Source of the DNA: Neotabrizicola shimadae
Lineage (GTDB): Bacteria; Pseudomonadota; Alphaproteobacteria; Rhodobacterales; Rhodobacteraceae
Length of the DNA: 64,000 bases
Assembly: GCF_019623905.1 (NCBI RefSeq)
Contig: NZ_CP069370.1
Coordinates: 992,001-1,056,000, forward strand
Direction: 5' to 3'
The notes beneath the pieces are model-generated. The model was not told the origin of the DNA and did not search any database. It saw only the letters and a list, made by a program, of their open reading frames with translations. Every line of letters starts with the position of its first letter. Position 1 is the first letter of the stretch. Positions 52,673 through 61,029 of this stretch are shown piece after piece. The position numbers and the translations under genes are program-made.

Positions 52673-53611
52673 ATGGCCAGTCTGAAAGCGATGTTCGGGG
52701 CGGGGGAGGCGAAGACCTTCCTCGGCCTTCCGGCCTGCGCCGACCTGCGGCAGCTGGACCGGCGGATTGCCGTGATGGGGGCGGATGGTTGCACGCCCTA
52801 TCCCTCGGTCGGGTTCTACTGCGCCGGCGGGCCGGCGGCGATCCGGGCGGCGGGGCAGGCCTATGCGGCGAACCTGGCCCATGTGAACTTTGATCTGGGC
52901 GGGCCGGTCTTTCCGGGGGCCATTGCCGCGGTGGATGCCGGGGACATCCCCGTGGCGCCCGACGATCCGGTGGGCAACCGTTCGCGGATCGAAGCGGCGG
53001 TGGGGGCGGTGCTGGACCGGCGGGGCGTACCGGTGCTGCTGGGGGGCGACGATTCCCTGCCGATCCCGATGCTGGGCGCCTGGGCCGGGCGGGGGCGGCG
53101 GCTGACCGTGCTTCAGATCGATGCCCATGTGGACTGGCGGGACGAGGTGGGGGGCGAGCGGTGGGGGCTGTCGTCCACCATGAGGCGGGCCAGCGAGATG
53201 GGGCATGTGGAGCGGATCGTCCAGGTGGGGCAGCGGGGCATCGGCTCGGCCCGGATGGAGGATGCCCGGGCGGCGCTGGACTGGGGGGTCAGCTTCGTGC
53301 CCGCCGGGGAGGTGGCCCGCGACGGGGTCTGGCGGGCGGTGGATCTGGTGCCCGAGGGGTCCGAGGTCGTGGTCTGCCTGGATGTGGATGCCCTGGACCC
53401 CTCGGTCATGCCGGCGGTCATCGGGCGGACCTCGGGGGGGCTGTCCTACTGGCAGGTGATGGAGCTGATCGGGGGGGTGGCGGAGCGGGCCCGGATCGGG
53501 GGCTTTGCCCTGACGGAGTTCATGCCCGACCGGGATATAGATGGGCTGGGGGCCCTGGTCGCGGCCCAGCTTCTGACCGGGGTGCTGGGGGTCATCGCCC
53601 GGCAGGGGTGA
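52673..53611 (+). CDS. Arginase/agmatinase-family ureohydrolase with altered metal ligands
   Basis: 312 residues. Ureohydrolase fold, but the usual GGDHS is LLGGDDSLPIPM near residue 122 (His replaced by Asp) and the usual SHGTxFRRA segment is RWGLSSTMRRA near 165; DAHVDW and CLDVDALDPSVMPAVIGRTSGG are kept. GGDDS occurs in a branch of agmatinase-like proteins, so a different substrate or metal site is likely. It starts at ATG 52673 after GGGGAGGGTG. It is isolated on the plus strand; repeat copy C begins 3 bp after its stop. Confidence 0.85.
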   Translation: MASLKAMFGAGEAKTFLGLPACADLRQLDRRIAVMGADGCTPYPSVGFYCAGGPAAIRAAGQAYAANLAHVNFDLGGPVFPGAIAAVDAGDIPVAPDDPVGNRSRIEAAVGAVLDRRGVPVLLGGDDSLPIPMLGAWAGRGRRLTVLQIDAHVDWRDEVGGERWGLSSTMRRASEMGHVERIVQVGQRGIGSARMEDARAALDWGVSFVPAGEVARDGVWRAVDLVPEGSEVVVCLDVDALDPSVMPAVIGRTSGGLSYWQVMELIGGVAERARIGGFALTEFMPDRDIDGLGALVAAQLLTGVLGVIARQG

Positions 53612-53613
53612 GG

Positions 53614-53704
53614 GGCGTCCGAGCTCGGACGCTTTGGTGGTGATAGTGATTTCAATGGGTTACTGGCGCGGATTAACTTGGACTTAAGGATTGTCCAAGG
53701 GTGA
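53614..53704 (-). repeat. Composite palindromic element, copy C (inverted)
   Basis: On the minus strand, from 53704: CCTTGGAC..GTCCAAG inverted repeat, TTAAGTCCAAGTTAA (TTAA-N7-TTAA), CGCGCC, AACCCATTGA, a variable stretch, then GCGTCCGAGCTCGGACGC (53615-53632). Aligned to copy A over 75 bp I count 52 identities without gaps. It sits between convergent genes. The next 172 bp to the MarR gene hold no gene; GCAACA..TGTTGC-type repeats occur at 53782-53810. Confidence 0.8.
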
Positions 53705-53876
53705 GCCCCGACCTACGCGGGTTGGAAGGGTGACCAACCGAGAGACCAGCCCACCGAACCAAAGGCGTCGCAGGTGAGGGGGCGCAACAAAGCGTTGTGA
53801 CCGTTGTTGCAGCGGTGGGGGAATGCCGCAGTCTAGTCTTGGTGTTGCCGGTCTGTGGGCTTCACCCAACCGTTCG

Positions 53877-54347
53877 CTAGCCCTTGCCCCGTTCGATCAC
53901 GGCGCCGAGGGCGCTTGCGATGTCGGCGTAGAACGAAGCATAGGCCGCGATCCGGGTGCGGGGGCTTTCCGCTTCTGGCGGCAGTGTCCGGCTGAGCGCG
54001 AGGATTTCCTCTGAGGTTTCGGTCAAGTTTCGTACCATCTCTCCCAGCAGACCGACATGGAGATCGCCGGTGATGCGAAAATAGTCCTGCCGGTCTTGGG
54101 GTTTGCGCAGGCGTTCGATCACATGGCACGAGGCAAGCATGCGCGTGTTGGTGCTGATGCTGCCGCGGCTGACTTGCAGTTCCCGTGCCAGATCGCCGAA
54201 GGACAGTTCTGACCCGTCGTACAAGAGCACGGCAAGAATGCCGCCGGCGATTGGCGTCATGCCCTGCTGGGGCGCGATACGCTGCATCAAGGCGATGAAC
54301 TCGGCGCGTTTGTCCATGGCGAACCCTGGGTTGTCCGAATTCGACAT
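53877..54347 (-). CDS. MarR/GbsR-family transcriptional regulator
   Basis: 156 residues. The winged helix is about residues 35-95 (GGILAVLLYDGSELSFGDLARELQVSRGSISTNTRMLASCHVIERLRKPQDRQDYFRI), followed by a helical dimerisation tail. GbsR-type proteins act as ligand-responsive repressors. An inverted repeat 41 bp upstream and a divergent dehydrogenase gene make local autoregulation and repression likely. Confidence 0.85.
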   Translation of the reverse strand: MSNSDNPGFAMDKRAEFIALMQRIAPQQGMTPIAGGILAVLLYDGSELSFGDLARELQVSRGSISTNTRMLASCHVIERLRKPQDRQDYFRITGDLHVGLLGEMVRNLTETSEEILALSRTLPPEAESPRTRIAAYASFYADIASALGAVIERGKG

Positions 54348-54387
54348 AGAGCCGGTTGACAGCCTTATCCAGCCCCCCTATCTGAGC

Positions 54388-54405
54388 GTTCAGTGCAAAC
54401 TGAAC
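54388..54405. promoter_or_regulatory. Candidate MarR/GbsR operator
   Basis: GTTCAGT-GCAA-ACTGAAC is a perfect 7-bp inverted repeat with a 4-bp spacer, lying 41 bp upstream of the MarR start and 219 bp upstream of the divergent oxidoreductase gene. Confidence 0.65.
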
Positions 54406-54623
54406 AATAAGCCTCGACCTTGCCTTGCCAGAGCCGCGCATTTCCTTCCCTGGCAAAGCCAGCACGGCGCTTCCGGCTTTGCACGGACCTGACAGCGCCC
54501 GACGCCCGCCACCTCGGGCGCGCAGAGGCAGGCGAAGGGCGGGCGGGCGACCCAGAGACACCATCCCGCCCGGACGCCCCTGACAGGGGCGTTCACACCG
54601 GGCAAAACCAAGGAGTACCCTTC

Positions 54624-55496
54624 ATGCAGATATCCGTTCTGGGAACCGGCGCCATCGGCAGTGCCTTTGCCGAGGCGTTCCTGAAGGCTGGCCATCAGGT
54701 CACCGTCTACAACCGCTCTGCCGACAAAGTGGCGCGTCTCGTTGCCCTGGGTGCGACCCATGTCGCCACACCCGCCGCGGCCATGACGGCCGGCGGGGTC
54801 GTCCTGGTGGCGGTTACGGATGGCAAGGCGCTCAAGGCGGTGCTGGACGGCATCCCGGCCGCGGCACTATCCGGCGCAAAGATACTGAATGCATCGACGA
54901 CGCGCGTGGTCGAGATCGCCGAGATCGCCGCCGATCTTGCCGGCAAGGGCGCCGATCTGGCCGAGGTTTCGGTCAATGTCGGCCCCGATCAGATTCGCGA
55001 AGGCCAGGGCATGTATCTGCTGGGCGCCTCGGAGACGGACACCGGTCTTTGGACCGGGCTTCTGACCGGCATCGGAAGCGTGGTGCATCGCGCGGGGGAG
55101 GTGGGAGATGCATCGCGGGCCGAATTGCCGCTTCTGATGTCCTATCTTTTCGGGTTGGTCGCCGCAGCCCATGTCGCCGCTGTCGTGGCACGGGACCGGA
55201 CGCCCGATGATATTCTTGCGACCTATGTCTATCCGGCCCTGCCCGCCGCGCAATATGCCGTACCGCAGATGATGGCGCGGGCCTATGCCGATGCTTCGGC
55301 CTCGGTCGATGCCTTCCGGGCGCTGGCCGACAACGCCGTGGCGGATTTTGCCGCCATGGGCTATCCCACCGACGTTCTGGAGGCCATGGCAGCGATGTTC
55401 GCCAGGGCATCGGCGGCAGGTTTCGGTGGCAAGGATGGCTCGGCCGTTTTCGAAAGCCTGCTCGTGGCGCAGGCGCCCGCGCCCCTGGAGGGCTGA
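54624..55496 (+). CDS. 6-phosphogluconate dehydrogenase-fold NAD(P)-binding protein (imine reductase/beta-hydroxyacid dehydrogenase-like)
   Basis: 290 residues. N-terminal Rossmann motif VLGTGAIGSAFAEAFLKAGHQVTVYNRS (Gly-rich loop; NRS favours NADP). The helical C-terminal domain runs from about 165 (RAELPLLMSYLFGLVAAAHVAAVVARD). The usual catalytic Lys of beta-hydroxyacid dehydrogenases is not evident, so the imine-reductase-like branch fits better. AAGGAG lies 9 nt before ATG 54624. Divergent from the MarR gene; a substrate-inducible pair is likely. Confidence 0.8.
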   Translation: MQISVLGTGAIGSAFAEAFLKAGHQVTVYNRSADKVARLVALGATHVATPAAAMTAGGVVLVAVTDGKALKAVLDGIPAAALSGAKILNASTTRVVEIAEIAADLAGKGADLAEVSVNVGPDQIREGQGMYLLGASETDTGLWTGLLTGIGSVVHRAGEVGDASRAELPLLMSYLFGLVAAAHVAAVVARDRTPDDILATYVYPALPAAQYAVPQMMARAYADASASVDAFRALADNAVADFAAMGYPTDVLEAMAAMFARASAAGFGGKDGSAVFESLLVAQAPAPLEG

Positions 55497-55555
55497 TCGT
55501 CTGACCGTCTTAGGCGCCGGAACCGTGCCAGAGGGCAGGGGAATGGCGGGGTGGA

Positions 55556-55590
55556 CCCCGGCCTGCGGCGGGGCAGGCCGGGGTTTCTTC
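55556..55590 (+). terminator. Terminator after the oxidoreductase gene
   Basis: CCCCGGCCTGC (55556-55566) and GCAGGCCGGGG (55573-55583) form a perfect 11-bp stem with a GGCGGG loop, followed by TTTCTTC. Confidence 0.82.
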
Positions 55591-55649
55591 GGCTTGCGTC
55601 CGGCGCGGCCTGTCTCTTAGGCTTGGGCGGTGTCACGCAGGGGGCGGAA

Positions 55650-56888
55650 ATGGCCTGGGCTCTGGTTCGGACCAACCGGGACTATCGGCTGCTTCTGACG
55701 GCGAGTTCGGTCTCGAACCTTGGCGATGGTGTCCTCGCGGTGGCTTTGCCCTGGTTGGCGACGCTGCTCAGCGACAATGCCATGCTGGTCGCGGCGGTGG
55801 CCACGGCGCAGCGTCTGCCGTGGTTCCTGTTCTCGCTGCCGGCCGGGGTCTGGACCGACCGGGCGGACCGGCGGCTTCTGATGGTGCGGGCGGACCTGGT
55901 GCGGGTCGCGCTGATGGTCGTGACCGTGCTGATGGTGATGTCGCAGGCGGCCTTGCCGGCAGAGACAGGGTCGGGGCCGGTCCTGACGCTGATCCTCGTG
56001 GCCTTCCTGATCGCGTCGGCCGAGGTGGTGCGGGACAATGCGGCGCAGACCATCCTGCCCTCGATTGTTGCGGCGGGCGATCTGGAGCGGGCGAATGGCC
56101 AGATGTGGAGTGCCGAGCAGGTGGCCGGGCAGTTCGTCGGCCCGCCGCTGGCCGGGCTTCTGATCGGGGCGGCGGTGGTGCTTCCCTTCGGTCTGGACGC
56201 CACGATCTATGCGCTTTCGGCCGGGTTGCTGTGGCTGATCGCCCTGCCGCCGCGCGCCGCCGGGCAGACCGCGCGGTTCTGGCCGGCCCTGCGCGAGGGC
56301 TTCGGCTGGATGCGGCGGAACCCGGTGATCCTGCGGCTGGCGATCATGCTGGGCGTGATCAATGCGGTCTTCATCGGCGGCACGACGATCCTGGTGCTTT
56401 ATGCCCAGGAGGTGCTGGGGCTGTCGGCGGCGGGCTATGGGTTGCTTCTGACCTTTGGTGCCCTGGGCGGGGTGGCGGGCGGGTTGCTCGCGCCGAAGGT
56501 CGCGGCCCGGCTGGGGATGCGGCGGAGTCTTCTGGTGGCCCTGGGCCTGTTCGTGGCGCTGAACCTGATGCTGGGCTTTGGCAGTATCCCCGCCCTGGCG
56601 GCGGCGGCGCTGTTCCTGGAGGCCGCTTCGGGGATGCTGTGGAACGTGGTCACGGTCAGCTATCGCCAGCGGCTGATCCCCGATGCGCTTCTGGGCCGGG
56701 TGAATTCGGTCTATCGCTTCTTCGGCTGGGGGGCGATGCCTTTCGGGGCGATGGCGGCCGGCGCGCTGGTCACGGTGTTGACGCCAGAGATCGGTCGGCA
56801 GGCGGCGCTTCATGCGCCCTATCTGGTGGCGGCGGCGGTTTGTGCCGGGCTGATGGCCTATGCGGTGCTGCGGTTGCGCTTCGACTGA
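55650..56888 (+). CDS. MFS transporter (EntS/MFS_3-like exporter)
   Basis: 412 residues, 12 TM helices. N-terminal TNRDYRLLLTASSVSNLGDGVLAVALPWLATLL and the loop 2-3 motif DRADRRLLMVRADLVRVALM mark the EntS/MFS_3 branch. The second half has GVAGGLLAPKVAARLGMRRSLL. Usually an effluxer of siderophores or drugs. Start 55650 (MAWALVRTN) is chosen; upstream frame crosses the terminator. Confidence 0.87.
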   Translation: MAWALVRTNRDYRLLLTASSVSNLGDGVLAVALPWLATLLSDNAMLVAAVATAQRLPWFLFSLPAGVWTDRADRRLLMVRADLVRVALMVVTVLMVMSQAALPAETGSGPVLTLILVAFLIASAEVVRDNAAQTILPSIVAAGDLERANGQMWSAEQVAGQFVGPPLAGLLIGAAVVLPFGLDATIYALSAGLLWLIALPPRAAGQTARFWPALREGFGWMRRNPVILRLAIMLGVINAVFIGGTTILVLYAQEVLGLSAAGYGLLLTFGALGGVAGGLLAPKVAARLGMRRSLLVALGLFVALNLMLGFGSIPALAAAALFLEAASGMLWNVVTVSYRQRLIPDALLGRVNSVYRFFGWGAMPFGAMAAGALVTVLTPEIGRQAALHAPYLVAAAVCAGLMAYAVLRLRFD

Positions 56889-56902
56889 GGGGGCGGAGTC
56901 GG

Positions 56903-57673
56903 ATGCGGACAGGACAGGGGGCGGTGGCGGCGGGCATGAACGAACAGGCGGGCGCGGCCCTGGTGGCGGCTTTGGGGCCGGGGGTTGTGATCAACCTGGC
57001 CGAACGGGCGGACCGGCGGGCGGAGATGGCGGGGGAGCTGGCGCGGCTGGGGCTGGCGGTGGATGGGCCGGCGGTGCGGCTGTTCGCGGCGGTGCGGCCG
57101 GCGGAGGCGGGCGGGTTTCCCACCATCGGCACGCGCGGTTGTTTCCTGAGCCATCTGGGCGTGTTGCGTCTGGCGCGCGAGGCGGGCTGGGATCGCGTGA
57201 TGATCCTGGAGGATGATCTGGATTTCGTGCCCGACATCGCGGGGCGGTTGCCGGCCGTGCTGTCCGCGCTGGAGGGGCAGGACTGGAGCCTGTTCTATGG
57301 CGGCTATGGCGAGGTGCCGGCTGGCGAGCGCGCGGGTGCGGGGCTGGTGCGGCTGGACCCGGCGGCGGGAGTGCGCTGCACGCATTTCATGGCGGTGCGG
57401 GGGCCGGCCATCGGCGAGCTGGTGGGTTATCTGGAGGCGATGCTGGCGCGGCCTGCGGGCAGCCCCGAGGGCGGGCCGATGCATGTGGACGGGGCCTATT
57501 CCTGGTATCGGGCGGCGCATCCGCATCGGCTGACGCTGGCCGCGGTGCCGCCCCTGGGCGTTCAGCGGCCCTCGCCCACCGATATTCTGGGGCGGCCCTG
57601 GTTCGACCGGGTGGGCCTGCTGGCGCCGGTGGTGCGGCTGGCGCGGGGCGTGAAGCGGCGGATGCGCGGCTGA
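56903..57673 (+). CDS. Glycosyltransferase family 25 (LPS-type)
   Basis: 256 residues. VVINLAERADRRAEMAGELARLGL near residue 30 and GCFLSHLGVLRLAREAGWDRVMILEDDLDFVPD (about 75-108; EDD is the nucleotide-sugar/metal site) are GT25 hallmarks. HVDGAYSWYRAAHP lies near 195. It transfers a sugar to LPS or capsule. ATG 56903 has GGAG upstream; ATG 56936 is an alternative. The G-rich coding strand matches neighbours. Confidence 0.83.
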   Translation: MRTGQGAVAAGMNEQAGAALVAALGPGVVINLAERADRRAEMAGELARLGLAVDGPAVRLFAAVRPAEAGGFPTIGTRGCFLSHLGVLRLAREAGWDRVMILEDDLDFVPDIAGRLPAVLSALEGQDWSLFYGGYGEVPAGERAGAGLVRLDPAAGVRCTHFMAVRGPAIGELVGYLEAMLARPAGSPEGGPMHVDGAYSWYRAAHPHRLTLAAVPPLGVQRPSPTDILGRPWFDRVGLLAPVVRLARGVKRRMRG

Positions 57674-57772
57674 GGGCGCGGCGCCGCCGGTCGGGCTGCG
57701 CGTTCGGGCGGCGATTGTTGCGCCGGTGGGGGGGGCCGTGTATCAGGGCGCGAAACTGCGCGCGGAGGGGAC

Positions 57773-59035
57773 ATGCGTCGGGTTGTCGTCACGGGTCTGG
57801 GTCTGGTCACGCCGCTGGCCTGCGGGGTGGAAGAGACGTGGAACCGGCTTCTGGCCGGGCAATCGGGGGCGGGGCCGATCACGCGGTTCGATGCCTCGAC
57901 CGTGATCACCAAATACGCCTGCGAGATTCCGCGCGGCGACGGCTCTGACGGCACATTCAATCCGGACGACTGGATGGAGCCGAAGGAGCAGCGCAAGGTC
58001 GATGACTTCATCCTGTACGGCATGGCGGCGGCAGTGCAGGCGGTGCGCGATGCCGGCTGGGAGGACCCCTCGGAAGAGGAAAAGCTGCGCACGGGCGTGA
58101 TGATCGGATCGGGCATCGGCGGGCTGGCCTCGATTGCCGAGACGGCGGTGCTGATCAAGGAACGCGGCACGAAGCGCGTGTCGCCCTTCTTCATTCCCGG
58201 TGCGCTGATCAACCTGATCTCGGGTCAGGTGTCGATCCGCTTTGGCTTCAAGGGGCCGAACCATTCGGTGGTGACGGCCTGTTCGACGGGCGCCCATGCC
58301 ATTGGCGATGCGGCGCGGCTGATCATGTGGGGCGATGCCGATGTGATGGTGGCAGGAGGGGCGGAGAGCCCGATCTGCGAGATCGGCATTGCCGGGTTCA
58401 ACGCCTGCAAGGCGCTGTCGACCAAGCGGGCGGACGAGCCGGCGAAGGCGAGCCGGCCCTATGACGCGGACCGCGACGGGTTTGTCATGGGCGAAGGCGC
58501 AGGGATCGTGGTGCTGGAGGAATACGAGCACGCGAAGGCGCGCGGCGCGAAGATCTATGCGGAAGTTGTGGGCTATGGGCTTTCGGGCGATGCCTATCAC
58601 ATCACCGCGCCGTCGGAGGATGGCGATGGCGGCTATCGGTCGATGGCGGCGGCGTTGAAGCGGGCGGGGCTGACCCCCGCGGACGTGGATTACATCAACG
58701 CGCATGGCACGAGCACCATGGCCGACACGATCGAGCTGGGCGCAGTGGAGCGGCTGATGGGTGATGCGGCGGCGGGGGCGACCATGTCTTCGACCAAGTC
58801 GTCCATCGGGCATTTGTTGGGGGCGGCGGGCGCGGTTGAGGCGATCTTCTGCGTGCTGGCGATCCGCGACCAGGTGGCGCCGCCGACGATCAACCTGGAC
58901 AATCCGGCGGTGGCGCCGAAGCTGGACCTGGCGCCGAATGCGGCGCGGCCGCGCAGGATTGACGTGGCGCTGTCGAACTCCTTCGGCTTTGGCGGCACGA
59001 ATGCGAGCCTGGTGCTGAAGCGGGTGACGGGCTGA
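57773..59035 (+). CDS. fabF: 3-oxoacyl-ACP synthase II
   Basis: 420 residues. Condensing enzyme with Cys170 in VTACSTGAHAIGDAA, His near 310 in INAHGTSTMADTIE and His near 347 in SSIGHLLGAAGAVEAIF, and NSFGFGGTNASLV at the C-terminus. Elongates acyl-ACP. GGAGGGGAC precedes the ATG. It is coupled to mltG by a one-base overlap, the usual fabF-mltG pair, but detached from fabD-fabG-acpP. Confidence 0.96.
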   Translation: MRRVVVTGLGLVTPLACGVEETWNRLLAGQSGAGPITRFDASTVITKYACEIPRGDGSDGTFNPDDWMEPKEQRKVDDFILYGMAAAVQAVRDAGWEDPSEEEKLRTGVMIGSGIGGLASIAETAVLIKERGTKRVSPFFIPGALINLISGQVSIRFGFKGPNHSVVTACSTGAHAIGDAARLIMWGDADVMVAGGAESPICEIGIAGFNACKALSTKRADEPAKASRPYDADRDGFVMGEGAGIVVLEEYEHAKARGAKIYAEVVGYGLSGDAYHITAPSEDGDGGYRSMAAALKRAGLTPADVDYINAHGTSTMADTIELGAVERLMGDAAAGATMSSTKSSIGHLLGAAGAVEAIFCVLAIRDQVAPPTINLDNPAVAPKLDLAPNAARPRRIDVALSNSFGFGGTNASLVLKRVTG

Positions 59036-60213
59036 TGTGGCGGTCGGTCGCCTCGAACGCGCTGACGCTGTTCATCGTGATCCTGGTGGTCGCGGCGGGG
59101 GTGCTGGCCTGGGGCCGGCAGGAGTATTCCGGGCCTGGCCCCCTGACCGAGGCGATCTGTTTCCGGGTCGAGAAAGGGGCTTCGCTCAGCGCGGTGAGCC
59201 GGGGGCTGGAGGCTCAGGGGGCGATCAGCGATGCGCGGATCTTCCGCATCGGGGCGGACTATTCCGGCAAGGGCAGTGGGCTGAAGTTCGGGTCCTACCT
59301 GATCGGGCCGGGGTCTTCGATGGCTGAGGTGCTGGATGACCTGACGGCGAGCGGGCAATCGACCTGCGGGCGCGAGATCAACTTCCGCATCGGGGTGAAT
59401 GCGGCCGACGTGATCCTGCGCGAGCTGGATCCGGCGACGAACCGCTATGTCGAGGTGGTGAAGTTCGACCCTGCCGTGGAGGCGGTGCCCCAGGCCTATG
59501 TGGATGTGTCAGGGGAGCCGGACGTGCGGTTCCGCGTGACGCTGGCCGAGGGTGTGACGAGCTGGCAGGTGGTCGAGGCGCTGAAGCGGGCCGAGTTCCT
59601 GACGGGCGAGGTGAAGACCGTGCCGCCCGAGGGGGCGCTGGCGCCTGATTCCTATGAGGTGGCGCGCGGCGACGACCGGCAGGCACTGCTGGACCAGATG
59701 GCGGCGCGGCAGGCGGCGATCCTGGCGGACCTGTGGGCCGCGCGGGTGGACGGTCTGCCCTATGACACGCCGGAAGAGGCGCTGATCATGGCCTCGATCG
59801 TGGAGAAGGAAACCGGCGTGCCGGAAGAGCGGCCGCAGGTGGCGAGTGTCTTCATCAACCGGCTGGCGCAGGGGATGCGGCTGCAGACGGACCCGACGGT
59901 GATCTATGGCATCACCAACGGGCAAGGCGTGCTGGGGCGGGGGCTGCGGCAGAGCGAGTTGCGGCGTGAGACGCCCTACAACACCTATGTCATCGACGGG
60001 CTGCCGCCGACGCCGATTGCCAACCCCGGCAAGCTGTCGATCGAGGCGGCGCTGAACCCGGCGGTCACGGAGTACCTGTTCTTCGTGGCAGACGGATCGG
60101 GTGGCCATGCCTTTGCCGCGACGCTGGACGAGCACAACGAGAATGTCGCGCGCTGGCGGGCCATCGAGGCCGAGCGGGGGCAGGCGGAAGAGGGCGGCGT
60201 GCAGGGGAACTGA
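59035..60213 (+). CDS. mltG: Endolytic murein transglycosylase MltG
   Basis: 392 residues. One N-terminal TM (ALTLFIVILVVAAGVLAW) anchors it. Periplasmic YceG domain with VFRVEKGASLSAVSRGLEAQGAI and the catalytic Glu in LIMASIVEKETGVPEERPQVASVF near residue 262, plus QTDPTVIYGI and TPYNTYVIDGLPPTPIANPG. Cleaves nascent glycan strands to end peptidoglycan synthesis. The start overlaps the fabF stop by one base. Confidence 0.95.
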   Translation: MWRSVASNALTLFIVILVVAAGVLAWGRQEYSGPGPLTEAICFRVEKGASLSAVSRGLEAQGAISDARIFRIGADYSGKGSGLKFGSYLIGPGSSMAEVLDDLTASGQSTCGREINFRIGVNAADVILRELDPATNRYVEVVKFDPAVEAVPQAYVDVSGEPDVRFRVTLAEGVTSWQVVEALKRAEFLTGEVKTVPPEGALAPDSYEVARGDDRQALLDQMAARQAAILADLWAARVDGLPYDTPEEALIMASIVEKETGVPEERPQVASVFINRLAQGMRLQTDPTVIYGITNGQGVLGRGLRQSELRRETPYNTYVIDGLPPTPIANPGKLSIEAALNPAVTEYLFFVADGSGGHAFAATLDEHNENVARWRAIEAERGQAEEGGVQGN

Positions 60214-60327
60214 GGCCCCGCGCGCTGTCTTGTCACGAACTGCGATGTCGTCACGGATCTGTTTCCGGTTGCATGGTGTAGGATGCATTCCGGGGAGAAT
60301 TGATTCCCTTATCTGGAGGAGGCTGCC

Positions 60328-60630
60328 ATGAAGACCCGTATTCTTGCTGCACTTCTGCTGACGCCGATGCTGGCTTTGCCGGCGCTTGCCATGGACCCGG
60401 ACCCCACCACGTTCACCTGCTCTCAGTGGTGGGATTCCAATGAATCGGTCCAGATTGCCTTCCTGAGAAATGCCAAGGCCTGGGCGACGGATGCAGCCAA
60501 TGCGCCGAACACCGCCAAGCTGCAGGCGGCGATCCTGAGCCTGTCGGACACGGATGCGCGCAACGCCATCAACCGCGCCTGCGACGGGCAGGACGTGAAC
60601 CAGGTGGTCATCGACCTGGTCAACAAGTGA
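60328..60630 (+). CDS. HdeA/HdeB-like periplasmic protein
   Basis: 100 residues with a signal peptide (KTRILAALLLTPMLALPALA). The mature part MDPDPTTFTCSQWWDSNE..NRACDGQDVNQVVIDLVNK has two Cys bracketing an all-helical core, the HdeA fold of acid-stress chaperones. GGAGGAGG precedes the ATG. It is a single-gene unit followed by a hairpin. Confidence 0.83.
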   Translation: MKTRILAALLLTPMLALPALAMDPDPTTFTCSQWWDSNESVQIAFLRNAKAWATDAANAPNTAKLQAAILSLSDTDARNAINRACDGQDVNQVVIDLVNK

Positions 60631-60636
60631 TCTGTC

Positions 60637-60667
60637 GTGCTCCGGGCGGCAGGACCGCCCGGAGCAC
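60637..60667. terminator. Long perfect hairpin after the HdeA-like gene
   Basis: GTGCTCCGGGCGG (60637-60649) and CCGCCCGGAGCAC (60655-60667) form a perfect 13-bp stem with a CAGGA loop. No T-tract follows on either strand, so it may be a Rho-dependent or processing structure. Confidence 0.6.
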
Positions 60668-60750
60668 ATTCCTGCTGCATCTCTGCTTCGGGGCGGAGGC
60701 GGCAAAGGGAGAAGGGCGTCAGACGGCCCGAATCCCATTATGCGCTGTCG

Positions 60751-60957
60751 TCAGCCCCGGACGGGGCAGGTCGAAAAGCCCAGCATCGAGTAGAGCGGGC
60801 AGGTGCCGAAGAGGCCGGTGACCAGCGGCACGATGCCGATGAGCTTGAGCCAGTGGGCCGTGCCTGAACCCTGATCGACGAAGAACCACACAAGCAGGGC
60901 GAGCCCCACCACGATGCGGATGATGCGGTCCGCGCCGCCGACATTGCTCTTGAACAT
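60751..60957 (-). CDS. DUF2892 (YgaP-like) inner-membrane protein
   Basis: 68 residues. N-terminal KSNVGGADRIIRIVVGLALLVWFF and two TM helices, the second in LKLIGIVPLVTGLFGTCPLYSMLGF with the CPLY motif, define the DUF2892 family, often linked to rhodanese-like sulfur proteins. ACAGGAGGTTCAG precedes the start. It lies downstream of a Crp/Fnr regulator on the same strand. Confidence 0.9.
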   Translation of the reverse strand: MFKSNVGGADRIIRIVVGLALLVWFFVDQGSGTAHWLKLIGIVPLVTGLFGTCPLYSMLGFSTCPVRG

Positions 60958-61029
60958 CTGAACCTCCTGTGCGGGGCAATCCCGATGTGACCATACTGCG
61001 CCGGGCGGCTGCGGCTGTCTGTGATCTGG

